From the NCBI RefSeq assembly GCF_023159225.1, contig NC_063168.1, positions 40,909,562 through 40,973,561 on the forward strand: DNA of 64,000 nt. Direction: 5' to 3'. The position numbers and the translations under genes were made by a program. This stretch comes from Perognathus longimembris pacificus (lineage: Eukaryota > Chordata > Mammalia > Rodentia > Heteromyidae). The notes beneath the pieces were generated by a model. The model was not told the DNA's origin and did not search any database. It was given only the letters and a program-made list of their open reading frames with translations. This document shows positions 1 through 10,455 of this stretch, in pieces. The stretch's first letter is position 1. Every line of letters begins with the position of its first letter.

Positions 1-2340
1 CTGACTTAATTTTGTTTTTCAAGCTTTTAAAGTTCTCATCGTACAGGTCTTTCACTTCTTTGGTTAAGGTTATTCCTAGGTATTTTATGTTTTAGGGGCT
101 ATTGCAAAAGAAGTTGCTTTCCTGATTTCAGCCTCGGTCTTCTGGTCGTTAGCATAGAGAAAGGCTGTTGATTTTTGAAGGTTTATTTTATATCCTGCAA
201 CTTTGCCAAAGTTTTGGATCAGCTCTAGCTTGGGGGTAGAGTCTATGGGATTCTTTAGGTATAGGATCATGTCATCTGCGAAGAGAGAAAGTTTAACTTC
301 ATCTTTTCCTATTTGGATCCCCTTTATATTTCCTTCTTGCCTAATTGCTCTGGCTAGGAATTCTAGTACTATGTTGAAGAGCAGGGGAGAGAGTGGACAT
401 CCCTGCCTTGTTCCTGATTTTAAAGGGAATGGTTTTAGTTTTTCCCCATTTAGAGTTATGCTTGCTGTTGGTTTGTCATAAACTGCCTTGATTATATTCA
501 GGAATGTTCCCTGGAATCCCAGTTTTTCCAGGGCTTTAAGCATAAGTGGGTGCTGATTTTATCGAACACTTTTTCCGCATCCAGAGATAAATCCATGTGG
601 TTCTTTACCTTGCTCCAGTTGATGTGGTGGATTACATTAATTGACTTGCGTATATTAAACCAACTTTGCATCCCTGGAATGAAACCAGTTTGATCATGGT
701 GTATGATTTTTTTGATAACCTGTTGAAATCGATTGGCCAGAATTTTGTTGAGAATTTTTGCGTCTATGTTCATCAGGGAAATCAGTCTGTAGTCCTCTTT
801 CTGTCAGGAATCCCTTCCTGGTTTTGGGATGAAGGTTATACTGGCTTCATAGAATGAGTCTGGTAGTGAATGTTCTCTTTCCATTTCATTGAATAGTTTG
901 AGAAATATTGTTGTGAGTTCTGTTTTGAAGGCCTTGTAGAATTCTGCAGTGAATCCGTCTGGAACTGGGCTTTTCTTGGATGGGAGATCATTTATTGCTG
1001 TTTCTATTTCAATACTGGATATGGGTATGTTTAGAAGGTTTAAATCTTCATGTTTGAGTTTGGGGATATGAATTTTTTCTAGGAAATCATCCATTTCTTC
1101 CCTGTTCTTGATTTTGTTGGCATAAAGTTTTGCAAAATAGTTCCTTAATATTTTCTGAATTTCGGTTATTTCTGTGGTGATGTTACCTGTTTCATCTCTT
1201 ATCTTGTTTATTTCAGTCTGCTGCCTTCGTTTCTTGGTCAGGTTTGCCAGGGATCTGTCTATCTTGTTGATTTTTTCAAAGAACCAAGTCTTTGTTTTGT
1301 TGATTCTTTCAATGTTTTTTTTTTTGTGTCTCTAAATGATTTATTTCTGATTTGATTTTAATTATTTGCTTGGGGTTTGGCTTGTTTTTTTCTCAAGGAA
1401 TTTAAGGTGCTTCTTTAAATTATTGAGTTGCTGTTTCTCGAGTTTGTTGAAGTATGCACTCAGAGATATAAATTTTCCTCTGAGTACTGCCTTTGCTGTG
1501 TCCCAAAGGAGCTGGTACTTTGTGTCCTCAACTTGGTTGAATTCCAATAAACATTTGAATTTCCGTTTTAATTTCTTCAATGACCCTCTGATGGTTCAGC
1601 AGTGTGTTGTTTAGTCTCCATGGATTGTATGATTTTCTGTGGAGGCTGATTGAGTTGACCTCTAATTTTATTCCATTGTGGTCTGAGAGAATGCAGGGAA
1701 TGGTTTTGATACCTCTGAATTTGTACAGATTTTCTTTGTGCCCTAAGATGTGATCTATTTTGGAGAATGTTCCATGTGCTGCGGAGAAGAATGTGTATTC
1801 TGTTGTTGCTGGGTGAAATATTCTGTAGATGTCGGTTAAGTCTAGTTGGTCTATGCAATTATTTAATTCTGTGGTTTCTTTGTTCAATTTTTGGCGTGTT
1901 GATCTGTCCAGAGGTGATAGTGGGGAGTTAAAGTCCCCAAATATCAATGTGTTTGGGTCTATGAGTGTTTTAGAGGCAGTAGTGTTTGCTTGATGAAGTT
2001 GGGTGCTCCTGCATTTGGTGTGTAGATATTTAGAATGGTTATATCTTCCTGTAGGAGAGATCCCTTTACTAGTATGTAGTAACCTTCTTTGTCTCTTCTT
2101 ACCTTTTTTAATTTGAAGACAATTTTTTCTGATACTAGAATTGCAACTCGAGCCTGCTTATGGGGGCTATTTGCTTGATAGATTTGATTCCAGCCTTTAA
2201 CTTTTAGAAGATGTTTACTTTTGCTGGATAGATGTGTCTCTTGGCGGCAGCAGAAAGAAAGATTTTGATTTTTGATCCAACTTATGAGCCTATGTTGTTC
2301 GATTGGAGAATTAAGTCCATTAATGTTGAGAGTTAGGATT
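1..2340 (-). pseudogene. L1 A ORF2, endonuclease and RT domains, broken
   Basis: This is the N-terminal half or more of the L1 ORF2 protein, which nicks target DNA and copies L1 RNA into the nick. The endonuclease domain starts near 2330 ([14 protein letters not shown]) and shows the QETHL, GDFN (about 1935) and SDH (about 1680) motifs expected of an AP-endonuclease-like fold. The linker lies at about 1580-1360. RT blocks follow: GFTAEFYK near 950, [12 protein letters not shown] near 680, [12 protein letters not shown] near 400, and the catalytic FADD at 271-282. The frame is broken several times, with shifts near 1960, 1580, 790 and 545, so no full protein can be made. The C-terminal part lies beyond the window. 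Codon positions otherwise match copy M closely, which suggests a fairly recent insertion. Confidence 0.85.
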
Positions 2341-2362
2341 GAGAGATGATCATTTGTTGGTA

Positions 2363-4215
2363 AAACTAAAGCCATTCCCATTAAAATCAGGAACAAGGCA
2401 GGGATGTCCACTCTCTCCCCTGCTCTTCAACATAGTACTAGAATTCCTAGCCAGAGCAATTAGGCAAGAAGAAAATATAAAGGGGATCCAAATAGGAAAA
2501 GATGAAGTTAAACTTTCTCTCTTCGCAGATGACATGATCCTATACCTAAAGAATCCCATAGACTCTACCCCCAAGCTAGAGCTGATCCAAAACTTTGGCA
2601 AAGTTGCAGGATATAAAATAAACCTTCAAAAATCAATGGCCTTTCTCTATGCTAACAACCCAAAGACCGAGGCTGAAATCAGGAAAGCAACTCCTTTTGC
2701 AATAGCCGCCAAAAACATAAAATACCTAGGAATAACCTTAACCAAAGAAGTGAAAGACCTGTACGATGAGAACTTTAAAAGCTTGAAAAACAAAATTAAG
2801 TCAGAACTAAGGAAATGGAAAAACCTCCTATGCTCCTGGATTGGGAGGATTAATATAATCAAAATGGCAATATTGCCAAAGGCTATCTACAAATTCAATG
2901 CAATACCCATTAAAATCCCAACACCATTCTTTAATGAAATAGAGGAAGCAATCCAGAAATTCATATGGAACAATAAAAGACCTAGAATAGCAAAAACAAT
3001 CCTAAGCAGAAAGAACAGTGCTGGAATTACAATACCCAACTTCAAGCTGTATTATAAAGCTATAGTAATAAAAACAGCTTGGTATTGGCACTGGACCAGG
3101 CCTGAAGACCAAGGGAAAAGAATTGAAGACCCAGAATTGAACCCACAGAACTACGCCTACTTAATCTTTGATAAAGGAGCTAAAACAATAGTATGGAAGA
3201 AAAATAGCCTCTTTAACAAGTGGTGCTGGCAAAACTGGCTCAACACATGAACAAACTAAAACTAGATCCTTATATATCACCCTGCACCAAAATCAATTCC
3301 AAATGGATTAAAGACCTTGAAATCAATACAGACACCCTGAAAACACTAAAGGAAGGAGTAGCAGAAACACTTGGGCTCCTTGGCACAGGACGGAACTTCC
3401 TTAACAAAGACCCAGAAAGGCTACAAATCAAAGAAATGTTGGACAAATGGGACTGCATCAAACTGCAGAGCTTCTGCACGGCAAAGGACATAGCTCGCAA
3501 GATAAACAGAAAGCCCACAGACTGGGAGAAGATCTTTACTGGACATTCAACAGACAAAGGCCTCATCTCTAAAATATATGAAGAACTAAAAAAATTACCT
3601 TCTTCCAAAACAAAACCACAAAGAACCAATAGCCCCCTCATCAAGTGGGCTAAAGACTTACAAAGAAACTTCTCTGATGAGGAAATGAGAATGGCCAATA
3701 GACATATGAAAAAATGCTCTACATCACTGGCCATAAAGGAAATGCGAATCAAAACAACATTGAGATTCCATCTCACCCCAGCAAGAATGTCATATATCAA
3801 GAAAACTAATAACAATTGTTGGAGGGGATGTGGCCAAAAGGGAACCCTACTTCATTGTTGGTGGGAATGTAAACTGGTTCAGCCACTCTGGCAAGCAGTA
3901 TGGAGATTCCTCAGAAGGCTCAATATAGAACTCCCCTATGACCCAGCAGCCCCCCTTTTGGGTATCTATCCAAAAGACCACAAACAAAATCACAGTAAAG
4001 CCACCAGCACAACAATGTTCATCGCAGCACAATTTGTCATAGCGAGAATCTGGAACCAACCCAGATGCCCCTCCATAGACGAATGGATCAGGAAAATGTG
4101 GTACATATACACAGTGGAATTTTATGCCTCTATCAGAAAGAATGACATTGTTCCATTTGTAAGGAAATGGAAGGACTTGGAAAAAGTTATACTAAGTGAA
4201 GTGAGCCAGACCTAA
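2363..4215 (+). pseudogene. L1 B ORF2, RT to C-terminus, one frameshift
   Basis: This is the C-terminal half of L1 ORF2. The first open segment (to 3250) has [12 protein letters not shown] and the catalytic FADD (2522-2533), followed by the thumb region. The second segment (3220-4215, about 331 codons) continues in another frame and carries the cysteine-rich stretch [17 protein letters not shown] near 3820-3880. It ends at a natural stop after SEVSQT. The two segments overlap around 3220-3250, so a single small indel separates them. There is no endonuclease domain and no start, so this is a dead 5'-truncated copy. It is the best-preserved ORF2 C-terminus in the window and serves as reference for the others. 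Confidence 0.88.
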
Positions 4216-4790
4216 AGAAACATGGACTCTATGGCCTCCCTTATTGGGAATAATTAGTACAGGTTTAGGCAAGTCATAGCAGTGTATCACAAGGCCCAAT
4301 AGCTATACTCTTATGAACACATAAGATGATGCTAAGTGAAATGAACTCCATGTTATGGAGACAATTGTTATATCATAGTTGTAACTACTTTCAACATCCT
4401 ATGTGTATCTGTAGCTTCTATTATTGATGATGTTTTTGTATCACCTTCCTGTGGTTGTACCTACACTATTTTTGTAATCTTATCTGAGTATATTGGAAAC
4501 CGTGTTTACTGGTATTGGAAGTAGGAAATTCAAAGGGAATACCAAATTTGAGAGACACAGGGTAAAAAAAGACAAACAACTACAAAAGCAAAACTTGCAA
4601 AACTGTTTGGTGTAAGTGAACTGAACACCTCCGGGGGGGGGGGGAGGGGAAGGAAAAGGGGGGGGGGGAGGTGGGTATGAGGGACAAGGTAACAAACAGT
4701 ACAAGAAATGTATCCAGTGCCTAACGTATGAAACTGTAACCCCTCTGTACATGAGTTTGATAATAAAAATTTGAATAAAAAAAAAAGAAA
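4216..4790 (+). other. L1 B 3'UTR with G-rich tract and poly(A) end
   Basis: This is the non-coding 3' end of L1 B. It holds a G-rich tract at 4633-4675 (runs of 12, 4, 11 and 3 G), then a conserved block ending cctctgtacatgagtttg, overlapping AATAAA-like signals around 4760-4780 and an A-rich tail. The same tract, in shorter form, occurs in the 3'UTRs at 37.7, 47.7, 55.6 and 58.2 kb. Confidence 0.85.
4633..4675 (+). other. G-quadruplex-prone tract in L1 3'UTR
   Basis: Four G-runs of at least three occur within 43 bases. A G-rich 3'UTR tract is a known feature of mammalian L1s, and it would be on the sense (RNA) strand here. The 12- and 11-base G runs are longer than in the other copies and may have expanded after insertion. 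Confidence 0.7.
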
Positions 4791-4796
4791 AATAAT

Positions 4797-5960
4797 AGAG
4801 TCCTCCTTGTTTGGGTGGTCTTTCCCCAGTCTCTGCTTTCCTTGCGATGGTCTGCAGTCTATTTTGCTGCTTGGCTGTGTTTGACTTGATTTCAGTTTGC
4901 AGGTGGTGGTTCTGTTCTGATCCTTCACCTCTGTTGGTGCAATCCTGGGTCTCTGTGGTTTGCACAGCTTGCTGGCAGTCCTTTGCGTCCTCTGTAGATG
5001 GGGACTTGAGGAGTCTCAGGAACCGTAGCTCCTCTGTCTGCTGTGGGGCCGCTGCCTTTAACGCCTGGCTATGAATAGGCTGTGGACTCAGCAGAGCGGG
5101 GCGCCTTCGGCCTGTTTTATCCAACTGAGGGTTGTTTGCCTGGGGGAGGCTACTTGCTCCTGGGTGGGGCGGCCTCCTTGGTGGAGGTGGCTATGGAGTG
5201 CAGCTCCGTTTCAGGCTGGGAATTGGGCTTCCTCTGTGACAGGACTGTTTAACTTTCTCAGGAACTGTTTGTTCCCCTGTCTGGTATTTCCGTGCCACCG
5301 GGAGCTGCTCTCTGCATTCTCTGTAAATTTAGAAATTCCAGCGGGCAGGACGGGGCACCTCTGGCGGAGCTGTGGCCCAGGACACGCCTCCCGCCTCTGC
5401 AGGGGTCGTTCTCCTGGGTGGAGGTGACTCTCACAGGTCAGTCCCTCTTGCCCTTTTCAAAGATGGCTACTTTGACCTCACTTTCCCCAGGCCCGCTTTA
5501 GTTCCAATTTGGTCTGACCCAATGCCAGTGGCAAAGATGGTGCTTTGCTCTGGTAGTGCGGAAAGGGCTGCCTTCCAGAAGCTTCTCTGTGGGCGCGAGT
5601 GGGAATGTCTTTCGTGGGGTACTCATGCTTTCTCTGCGATTTCAGGTCATCCGTGCTCAGCCGCCATCTGGAGTATTTCTCCCTGGTCTATGCTGTGTGC
5701 TTTAGCTGTGCGGCTTGCGGGTTGCTGTACCAGGCGCTGTGCTGGTGCCGGCACTGGTGTGGCAGTGGGACGCTGCCCAGAGCTCAAATCTGTGTTTTCA
5801 GATGAACAAAGTCGATTTTTCCTTCCTGGCCAGAATCCCTGTACTGTTAGAACTTATTCTAGCTGTCTTTCTAGGTGTAAAAGTTTCTATGGGGTGATAA
5901 CACTATGGTGTCAGAGGGAGCACAGCTAGTGCTTTGCAGCTCCTCCCCTGTCTTCTCCCG
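4797..5960 (-). promoter_or_regulatory. L1 A 5'UTR (promoter region)
   Basis: This GC-rich, CpG-containing segment is homologous to 53640-54804 in copy M and 39530-40795 in copy J. L1 5'UTRs carry the internal RNA polymerase II promoter, so this is the presumed promoter region on the minus strand. Its inner end (4797) joins the poly(A) end of copy B; in M the homologous point lies just inside an A-rich tract. Its outer end meets copy C near 5960-5975. A long open frame on the opposite (plus) strand at 5372-5929 is discussed in the findings. Confidence 0.75.
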
Positions 5961-5969
5961 AACTCCCCC

Positions 5970-7135
5970 TTTCTGTTTTTCTTTCGAGCTATGTCCTTTG
6001 CCCTGCAGAAGTTCTGCAGTTTGATAGAGTCCCATTTGTCTATCCTTTCTTTGATTTGTCACATTTCTGGGTCTTTGTTAAGGAAGTTTTGTCCTGTGCC
6101 AAGGAGCCCAAGTGTTTCTTCTCCTCCTTGTAGTGTTTTCAGGGTATCTGTCTTTATTTCGAGGTCTTTGATACATTTGGAATTGATTTTGGTACAGGGT
6201 GATCTATAAGGATCTAGTTTTAGTTTGTTGCAGGTGCTGAACCAGGTTTGCCAGCACCATTTGTTAAAGAGGCTATCTTTCTTCAACCCTATTTTTTTAG
6301 CTCCTTTATCAAAGATTAAGTAGGCATAGTTCTGTGGGTTGATTTCTGGGTCTTCAGTTCTGTTCCCTTGATCTTCTGGCCTGTTCCAGTCTAATACCAA
6401 GCTTTTTTTTTTATTATTATTATAGCTTTATAATACAGCTTGAAGTTGGGTATTGTAATTCCTCCAGCACTGTTCTTTCTGCTTAGGATTATTTTTGCGA
6501 TTCGTGGTCTTTTATTGTTCCATATGAATTTCTGGATTGCTTCCTCTATTTCATTAAAAAATGGTGTTGGGATATTAATGGGTATTGCATTGAATTTGTA
6601 GATAGCCTTTCACAATGTTGCCATTTTGACAATATTAATCCTCCCAATCCGGGAGCATGGGAGGTTTTTCCATTTTCTTAGTTCTGACTTAGTTTCGTTT
6701 GTCATGTTTTTTTAAGTTCTCATCATAGAGTTCTTTCACTTCTTTGCTTAAGGTTATTCCTAGGTATTTTATGTTTTGGGGGGCTATTGCAAAAGGAGTT
6801 GCTTTCCTGATTTCGGCCAAGGTCTTCAGGACATTAGCATATAGAAAGGCCGTTGATTTTTGAGGGTTTATTTTATATCCTGCAACTTTGCCAAAGTTTT
6901 GGATCAGCTCTAGTAGCTTGGGGGTAGAGTCTATGGGGTTCTTTAGGTATAGATAGGATCATGTCATCTGCAAAGAGAAAAAGTTTAACTTCCTCTTTTC
7001 CTATTTCGATCCTCTTTATGTTTTCTTCTTGCCTAATTGCTCTGGCTAGGAATTCTAGTACTATGTTTAAGAGGAGGGGAGAGAGTGGAAATCCCTATCT
7101 TGGTCCTGATTTGAAAGGCTTTAGCTTTTCACCAT
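5970..7135 (-). mobile_element. LINE-1 copy C, ORF2 fragment, minus strand
   Basis: This older minus-strand L1 piece covers ORF2 from the RT domain (5' break near 7135) to a point in the C-terminal third (break near 5970, at the position equivalent to 48860 in copy M). The FADD motif is visible at 6963-6974. The reading frame is heavily broken; only the segment at 6059-6400 stays open for about 110 codons. The 3' remainder is missing here. Because the break coincides with the 5' end of copy A, the rest of C is expected beyond the left edge of the window, on the other side of A. Confidence 0.8.
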
Positions 7136-7600
7136 ATTGAATTTTTAAAATGATTGAAACTGGTTCATTAAAAATGTTGGAATATTTTAATTAGAAATTT
7201 TGTAAAGATTCTGTATTTAATCTTTTCTCTAATGTTTGTTTTTAAGAAAATAATGTGCAAGGAAATGAAAACTGAATTTTAACCAGTTCCGTATCATGGT
7301 CTCTCAGTCTTCAGGTGTACTTCATGGCATTGTACAAGTGTTCACTTTTTTCCTTATTGAACTTATGACCTTGTACCGACTAGCCAAGCATTGTAGCACC
7401 TCACTACATCTTCGGTTACAGTAACAGGTATTTTTAGTGTACAATGCAAACATTTTCTTCTATGATCTTGATAATTGTTCACTTAGTGATTTGTTTTCAC
7501 TTACAACTATGGAGACTTCAAAGCTGAACATTCACTTCCATTTTACTTCGCATAATTCCCACTGTGTATTTTATTGACTAAGGTGTGTTCACGGCTATTT
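7136..7600. other. Unassigned AT-rich DNA
   Basis: I recognise no gene or repeat family here. There are no long open frames and no tandem repeats. Confidence 0.5.
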
Positions 7601-7604
7601 GAGC

Positions 7605-7798
7605 TTGGAATCGGGACCTTGTGCTGGTCTCTCTGGCTAATAGCCTGTGCTCTACCACTTTAGACATTCTCTTACTGTAGCATTTTGCTGGTTAATTGGA
7701 GATGGAATCTCAAAGGCTTTTCTCCCTGGGTTGGATTTGACCTACAACCCTCTGACCTCAGCACCCCTGATTACAGGCATGTGCTATAGGTACCAGTT
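7605..7798 (-). mobile_element. 7SL/B1-like plus Geo composite SINE, degraded
   Basis: On the minus strand the order is a B1-like head (the gattacaggcatg block appears near 7770 on the plus strand), a middle block (ttaattggagatggaatctc near 7690), then a Geo-type tRNA-like half (tgctctaccactt near 7650). It has the same order as better-preserved copies at 32.3, 43.3 and 56.0 kb but is much more diverged. Confidence 0.6.
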
Positions 7799-9220
7799 TA
7801 TGTTAATTTTTCAATCAAATACATTTTCCTTCCCCTAATAAATCAGTAATTATTTCCTGTTAACTAGTACTGTGCTGAAGATGATGTCTCCAGTCAGAGA
7901 GAGGGAGAGAGAGAGAGAGAGATTTGATTCCTGGAAATACTCAATATTACAGTAAATTATTTTTCATCACAAAAAATTGTTCTGATATTTGTAATTCCAA
8001 TGAAAATAAAACCCAAAGTAGTCACTAATTTTTTTTGTCAGATCCAAAGACAATTTCAAGTTTTTCCTTTCTAGTGTCTTCTGTAATGCTGCACATAGAC
8101 CTCATTCCTCTAGATCAGCCTGACATTCAGTTTCATGCAGTTGCCTTCCTGTAATTACACCTAAGTGCTTGAGGAGCTCAGACTGTTCTCACTTCTCATT
8201 ACCCATGCCTGAAAGGAAAATTCATGTTGTGAAAGGTATAATTTTATTTTTCTTTTTGGGGAGCAAGTGAAGATTCATTGACATATGAGTAGTGACATTA
8301 TTTTCTGTTATGTTACCTAGACAGCATTTACAGCTAAATTATTTTCTGGATAAGTTTTAGTCTCAAAGGAAACTATAGCTCCCTGTTCACATTTTTATAA
8401 CCCCAAATGCACATTTTTTTCTCAAGGCTTTCTAAAGGATGACTGAAAGTTCCAGAATTCCATGATAAGAAAATGCCTCTGTGGACAATCATTCTGCCTT
8501 ATGTGTGGCATTGGAACATAGCTGGCTTGTGACAGAGCACAGACTGGACATAGAAATTATTATTCTTAATGGGTTGGCTGTTTTGTAGGTAGTGGGAGCA
8601 GAATTAGCTTGTGGGAAGCAACCTGATGGGAAGTGCTTTCCTAAGTGTGGCTTTCTGTCCCATTGTTCCTCTTACTGAGTATATTCACCATTCAATCACA
8701 GTTACCAGGTACCTGGTTAAAATGTTAAAAGCACGGATGTATCTCCTAAGGTTTGTGGAGAATCTGTTTCTTTGTTTTCTTCAGCTTTTAGAGGCTACCT
8801 GCATTTCTTGGCTTATAGTCCCTTCATCTTGAAAGCTGGTGGCACAGAATCTTTAAACCCATTCTCTGTCTCTAATTCTCAAACTCTGCATAACTTGGAC
8901 TTGCTACCTTTCTCTTAGAGTATCCTGTACCCTATACCTCTAGATGCTATAGGATAATTTCCCCATTTCAAAATTTCCAATTAAGTCTCATTTTTTAAAG
9001 TCTTCATAATGTAAGGAGATGTTTCCTGGCTTGGAGAATTCGTATGTGGATATCATGGGGGGAGAGATTATTATTCTGTTTAATATCTCTGGCCACCATG
9101 ATGGTTCATGTCTATTCCATTATACAAAGTACATTCATTCCATCCCAACAGCCCCTCCAATCTCAGTTTCATTAACTCATCCATTCAAAGCTCAAATTGT
9201 CTTCTAAACCATATAAAATC
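7799..9220. other. Unassigned DNA with a short GA repeat
   Basis: No gene or known repeat is recognisable. It contains a (GA)n microsatellite at 7895-7921 broken by one ggg. Open frames at 8611-8832 and 9019-9207 are short, lack any family motif and look like chance. Confidence 0.5.
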
Positions 9221-9237
9221 AAGAAGTTCCAACCTTT

Positions 9238-9443
9238 GGGATGGGAATATGACCTAGTGGCTAAGGTAGCCTCTTATACGTGAAGCCCTGAGTTCAATTC
9301 CTCAGCGCCACATATATAGAAAAGGCCAGAAGTGGTGCTGTGGCTCAAGTGGTAGAGTGTTAGTTAGCCTTGAGCAAAAAGAAGCCAGGGACAGTGTTCA
9401 GGCCCTGAGTTCAAGCTCCAGTACTGGCAAACAAAACAAAACA
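9238..9443 (+). mobile_element. IDL-Geo SINE with target-site duplication
   Basis: This dimeric SINE has an ID-like left half with a recognisable B box (gagttcaattcc) and a Geo right half (ggtgctgtggctcaagtggt), ending in an AC/A-rich tail. It is flanked by 16-bp direct repeats, aagaagttccaacctt at 9221-9236 and the same with one mismatch at 9444-9459. The right half carries a small internal duplication (ttagttagcc). The mismatch in the repeats and the interrupted tail suggest moderate age. Confidence 0.88.
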
Positions 9444-9646
9444 AAGAACTTCCAACCTTCATGGTCTAAATCGTTAATCAGATGTCAGAGCCCAAAATTT
9501 GATCCATTCTGGACAAAATTCCTTTCTCTGAGAAATTGGAAAATGTGTTGTCTACACCCCAAACACAAGGATGTGGAATGCATATTATATGCATTACAGA
9601 AAATCCTGTTTAAAAAATTAAGAAAATGGAAATTGCTAGGATAGGG

Positions 9647-9649
<3 letters not shown>

Positions 9650-9709
<60 letters not shown>

Positions 9710-9714
9710 GAGAG
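9650..9714. repeat. (AG)n microsatellite
   Basis: This is a nearly pure AG dinucleotide run, uninterrupted to about 9702 and then broken by one T. The Ser-Leu repeat frame it creates on the minus strand is not a gene. Confidence 0.97.
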
Positions 9715-9719
9715 GAGTC

Positions 9720-10235
9720 ACCAGCCTTAAGCAATCTTGAAATCCACCACAACACTACTGGGTTGTGTGGGCCGGCAGTACTCCTGTGGGGCTCTTAAAT
9801 CCTCTTTGGGGGGCAGTCATCTTTCCACATACCCATGTTCATTTTTACTGGCTTCCTTCCTGTTTAGAGAACGTTCTTTTAGTCATTCTTTCATATAGTT
9901 CTGCTATCAAAGAATGTCTGGCTTTTCCTTCAAGAATATTTGCTCTGAAGGAACTTTTCACTGTATGCAAGAGAATGAGCTGACATTTCTCTTCTCCCAA
10001 CAGTTGAGAATTTTACCTTTACTTCTTGTCTCCATAGTTGCAGATATTAAATCCACTATTAATCAAATTGTTTTTTACTTTGATGTAAGAATACATTTAT
10101 TTCTCCTTTTAAGGCTTCTTTGTCTTTGATTTTCAAAATACGTACTGTAATGTATCTTGTGGATTTCTTTCACCTTATTCTGTTTGAGGTCCATCTTTTA
10201 GTGGCACTGAGGTTTTGAAATTGGAGCAGGTGCTC
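9720..10235. other. Unassigned DNA
   Basis: The short open frames at 9765-9983 and 9914-10129 have no recognisable motif. I assign nothing here. Confidence 0.45.
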
Positions 10236-10239
10236 TGTC

Positions 10240-10455
10240 ATTTTTTGCTTTAATTTTTGGATAGGTTCTTGCCCAGTGCTGACCTCAAGCAGCAATCATC
10301 CTACCTATCATCTGCAAAGCTGAGCTAACTGATGTGAACCACCGTGTATGGCTTTTTGGTTAAGATAGGTTCTTTTTTTTTCTTGTCCTTCTGGCCTTAA
10401 ACCATAGTCTGAGTAGTTGGATAATAGGCATGAGCCACTGTGTTTGGCCTTCTTA
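10240..10455 (-). mobile_element. Two old B1-like SINE relics
   Basis: Two adjacent minus-strand 7SL-type tails occur at about 10240-10351 (ending near gtgaaccaccgtgtatggc) and 10385-10450 (ending near gcatgagccactgtgtttggc). Both keep the gattacaggcatgagccacc-like block in decayed form. Confidence 0.5.

Larger units (their letters stand above)
2363..4790 (+). mobile_element. LINE-1 copy B, 5'-truncated, plus strand
   Basis: This L1 3' portion begins inside the RT domain (LKPFPLK) and runs through the ORF2 stop, a 3'UTR with a long G-rich tract, AATAAA-type signals and a terminal A-rich tail at about 4779-4790. It is head-to-head with copy A, separated by about 22 bp (2341-2362). It fills the place where copy A should have ORF1. 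I saw no convincing target-site duplication at its ends, which argues for an insertion with a deletion, or for later recombination. Confidence 0.85.
1..5960 (-). mobile_element. LINE-1 copy A, young, minus strand, interrupted
   Basis: This is a rodent L1 read right to left. Its 5'UTR lies at about 4797-5960 and its ORF2 at 1-2340; the 3' end runs off the left edge of the window. The roughly 2 kb that holds ORF1 in the full-length copy at 47.6-54.8 kb is absent. In its place sits plus-strand L1 B (2363-4790). The 5' end abuts an older L1 ORF2 piece (copy C) at about 5960-5975, so A probably inserted into C. The left boundary given is only the window edge. Identification rests on near-identity to the other L1 copies here and on the endonuclease and reverse transcriptase motifs in ORF2. 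Confidence 0.85.

Noticed and set aside
1..4790. L1 A and B as a single twin-primed insertion
   Set aside because: The inverted and direct parts overlap by more than 400 bp of ORF2 and A also has a 5'UTR on the far side of B. Twin priming gives little or no such overlap.
4480..5124. 214-codon minus-strand open frame
   Set aside because: It runs from the L1 A 5'UTR straight through the A tail and G tract of the oppositely oriented L1 B 3'UTR. It is an accident of the junction.
9019..9207. Small host genes in short open frames of 60-95 codons throughout the unique regions
   Set aside because: None has a family motif, splice context or conserved composition; their number and length match chance in AT-rich mammalian DNA.
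9485..9721. Ser-Leu repeat frame
   Set aside because: It is produced by the (AG)n microsatellite at 9650-9714.
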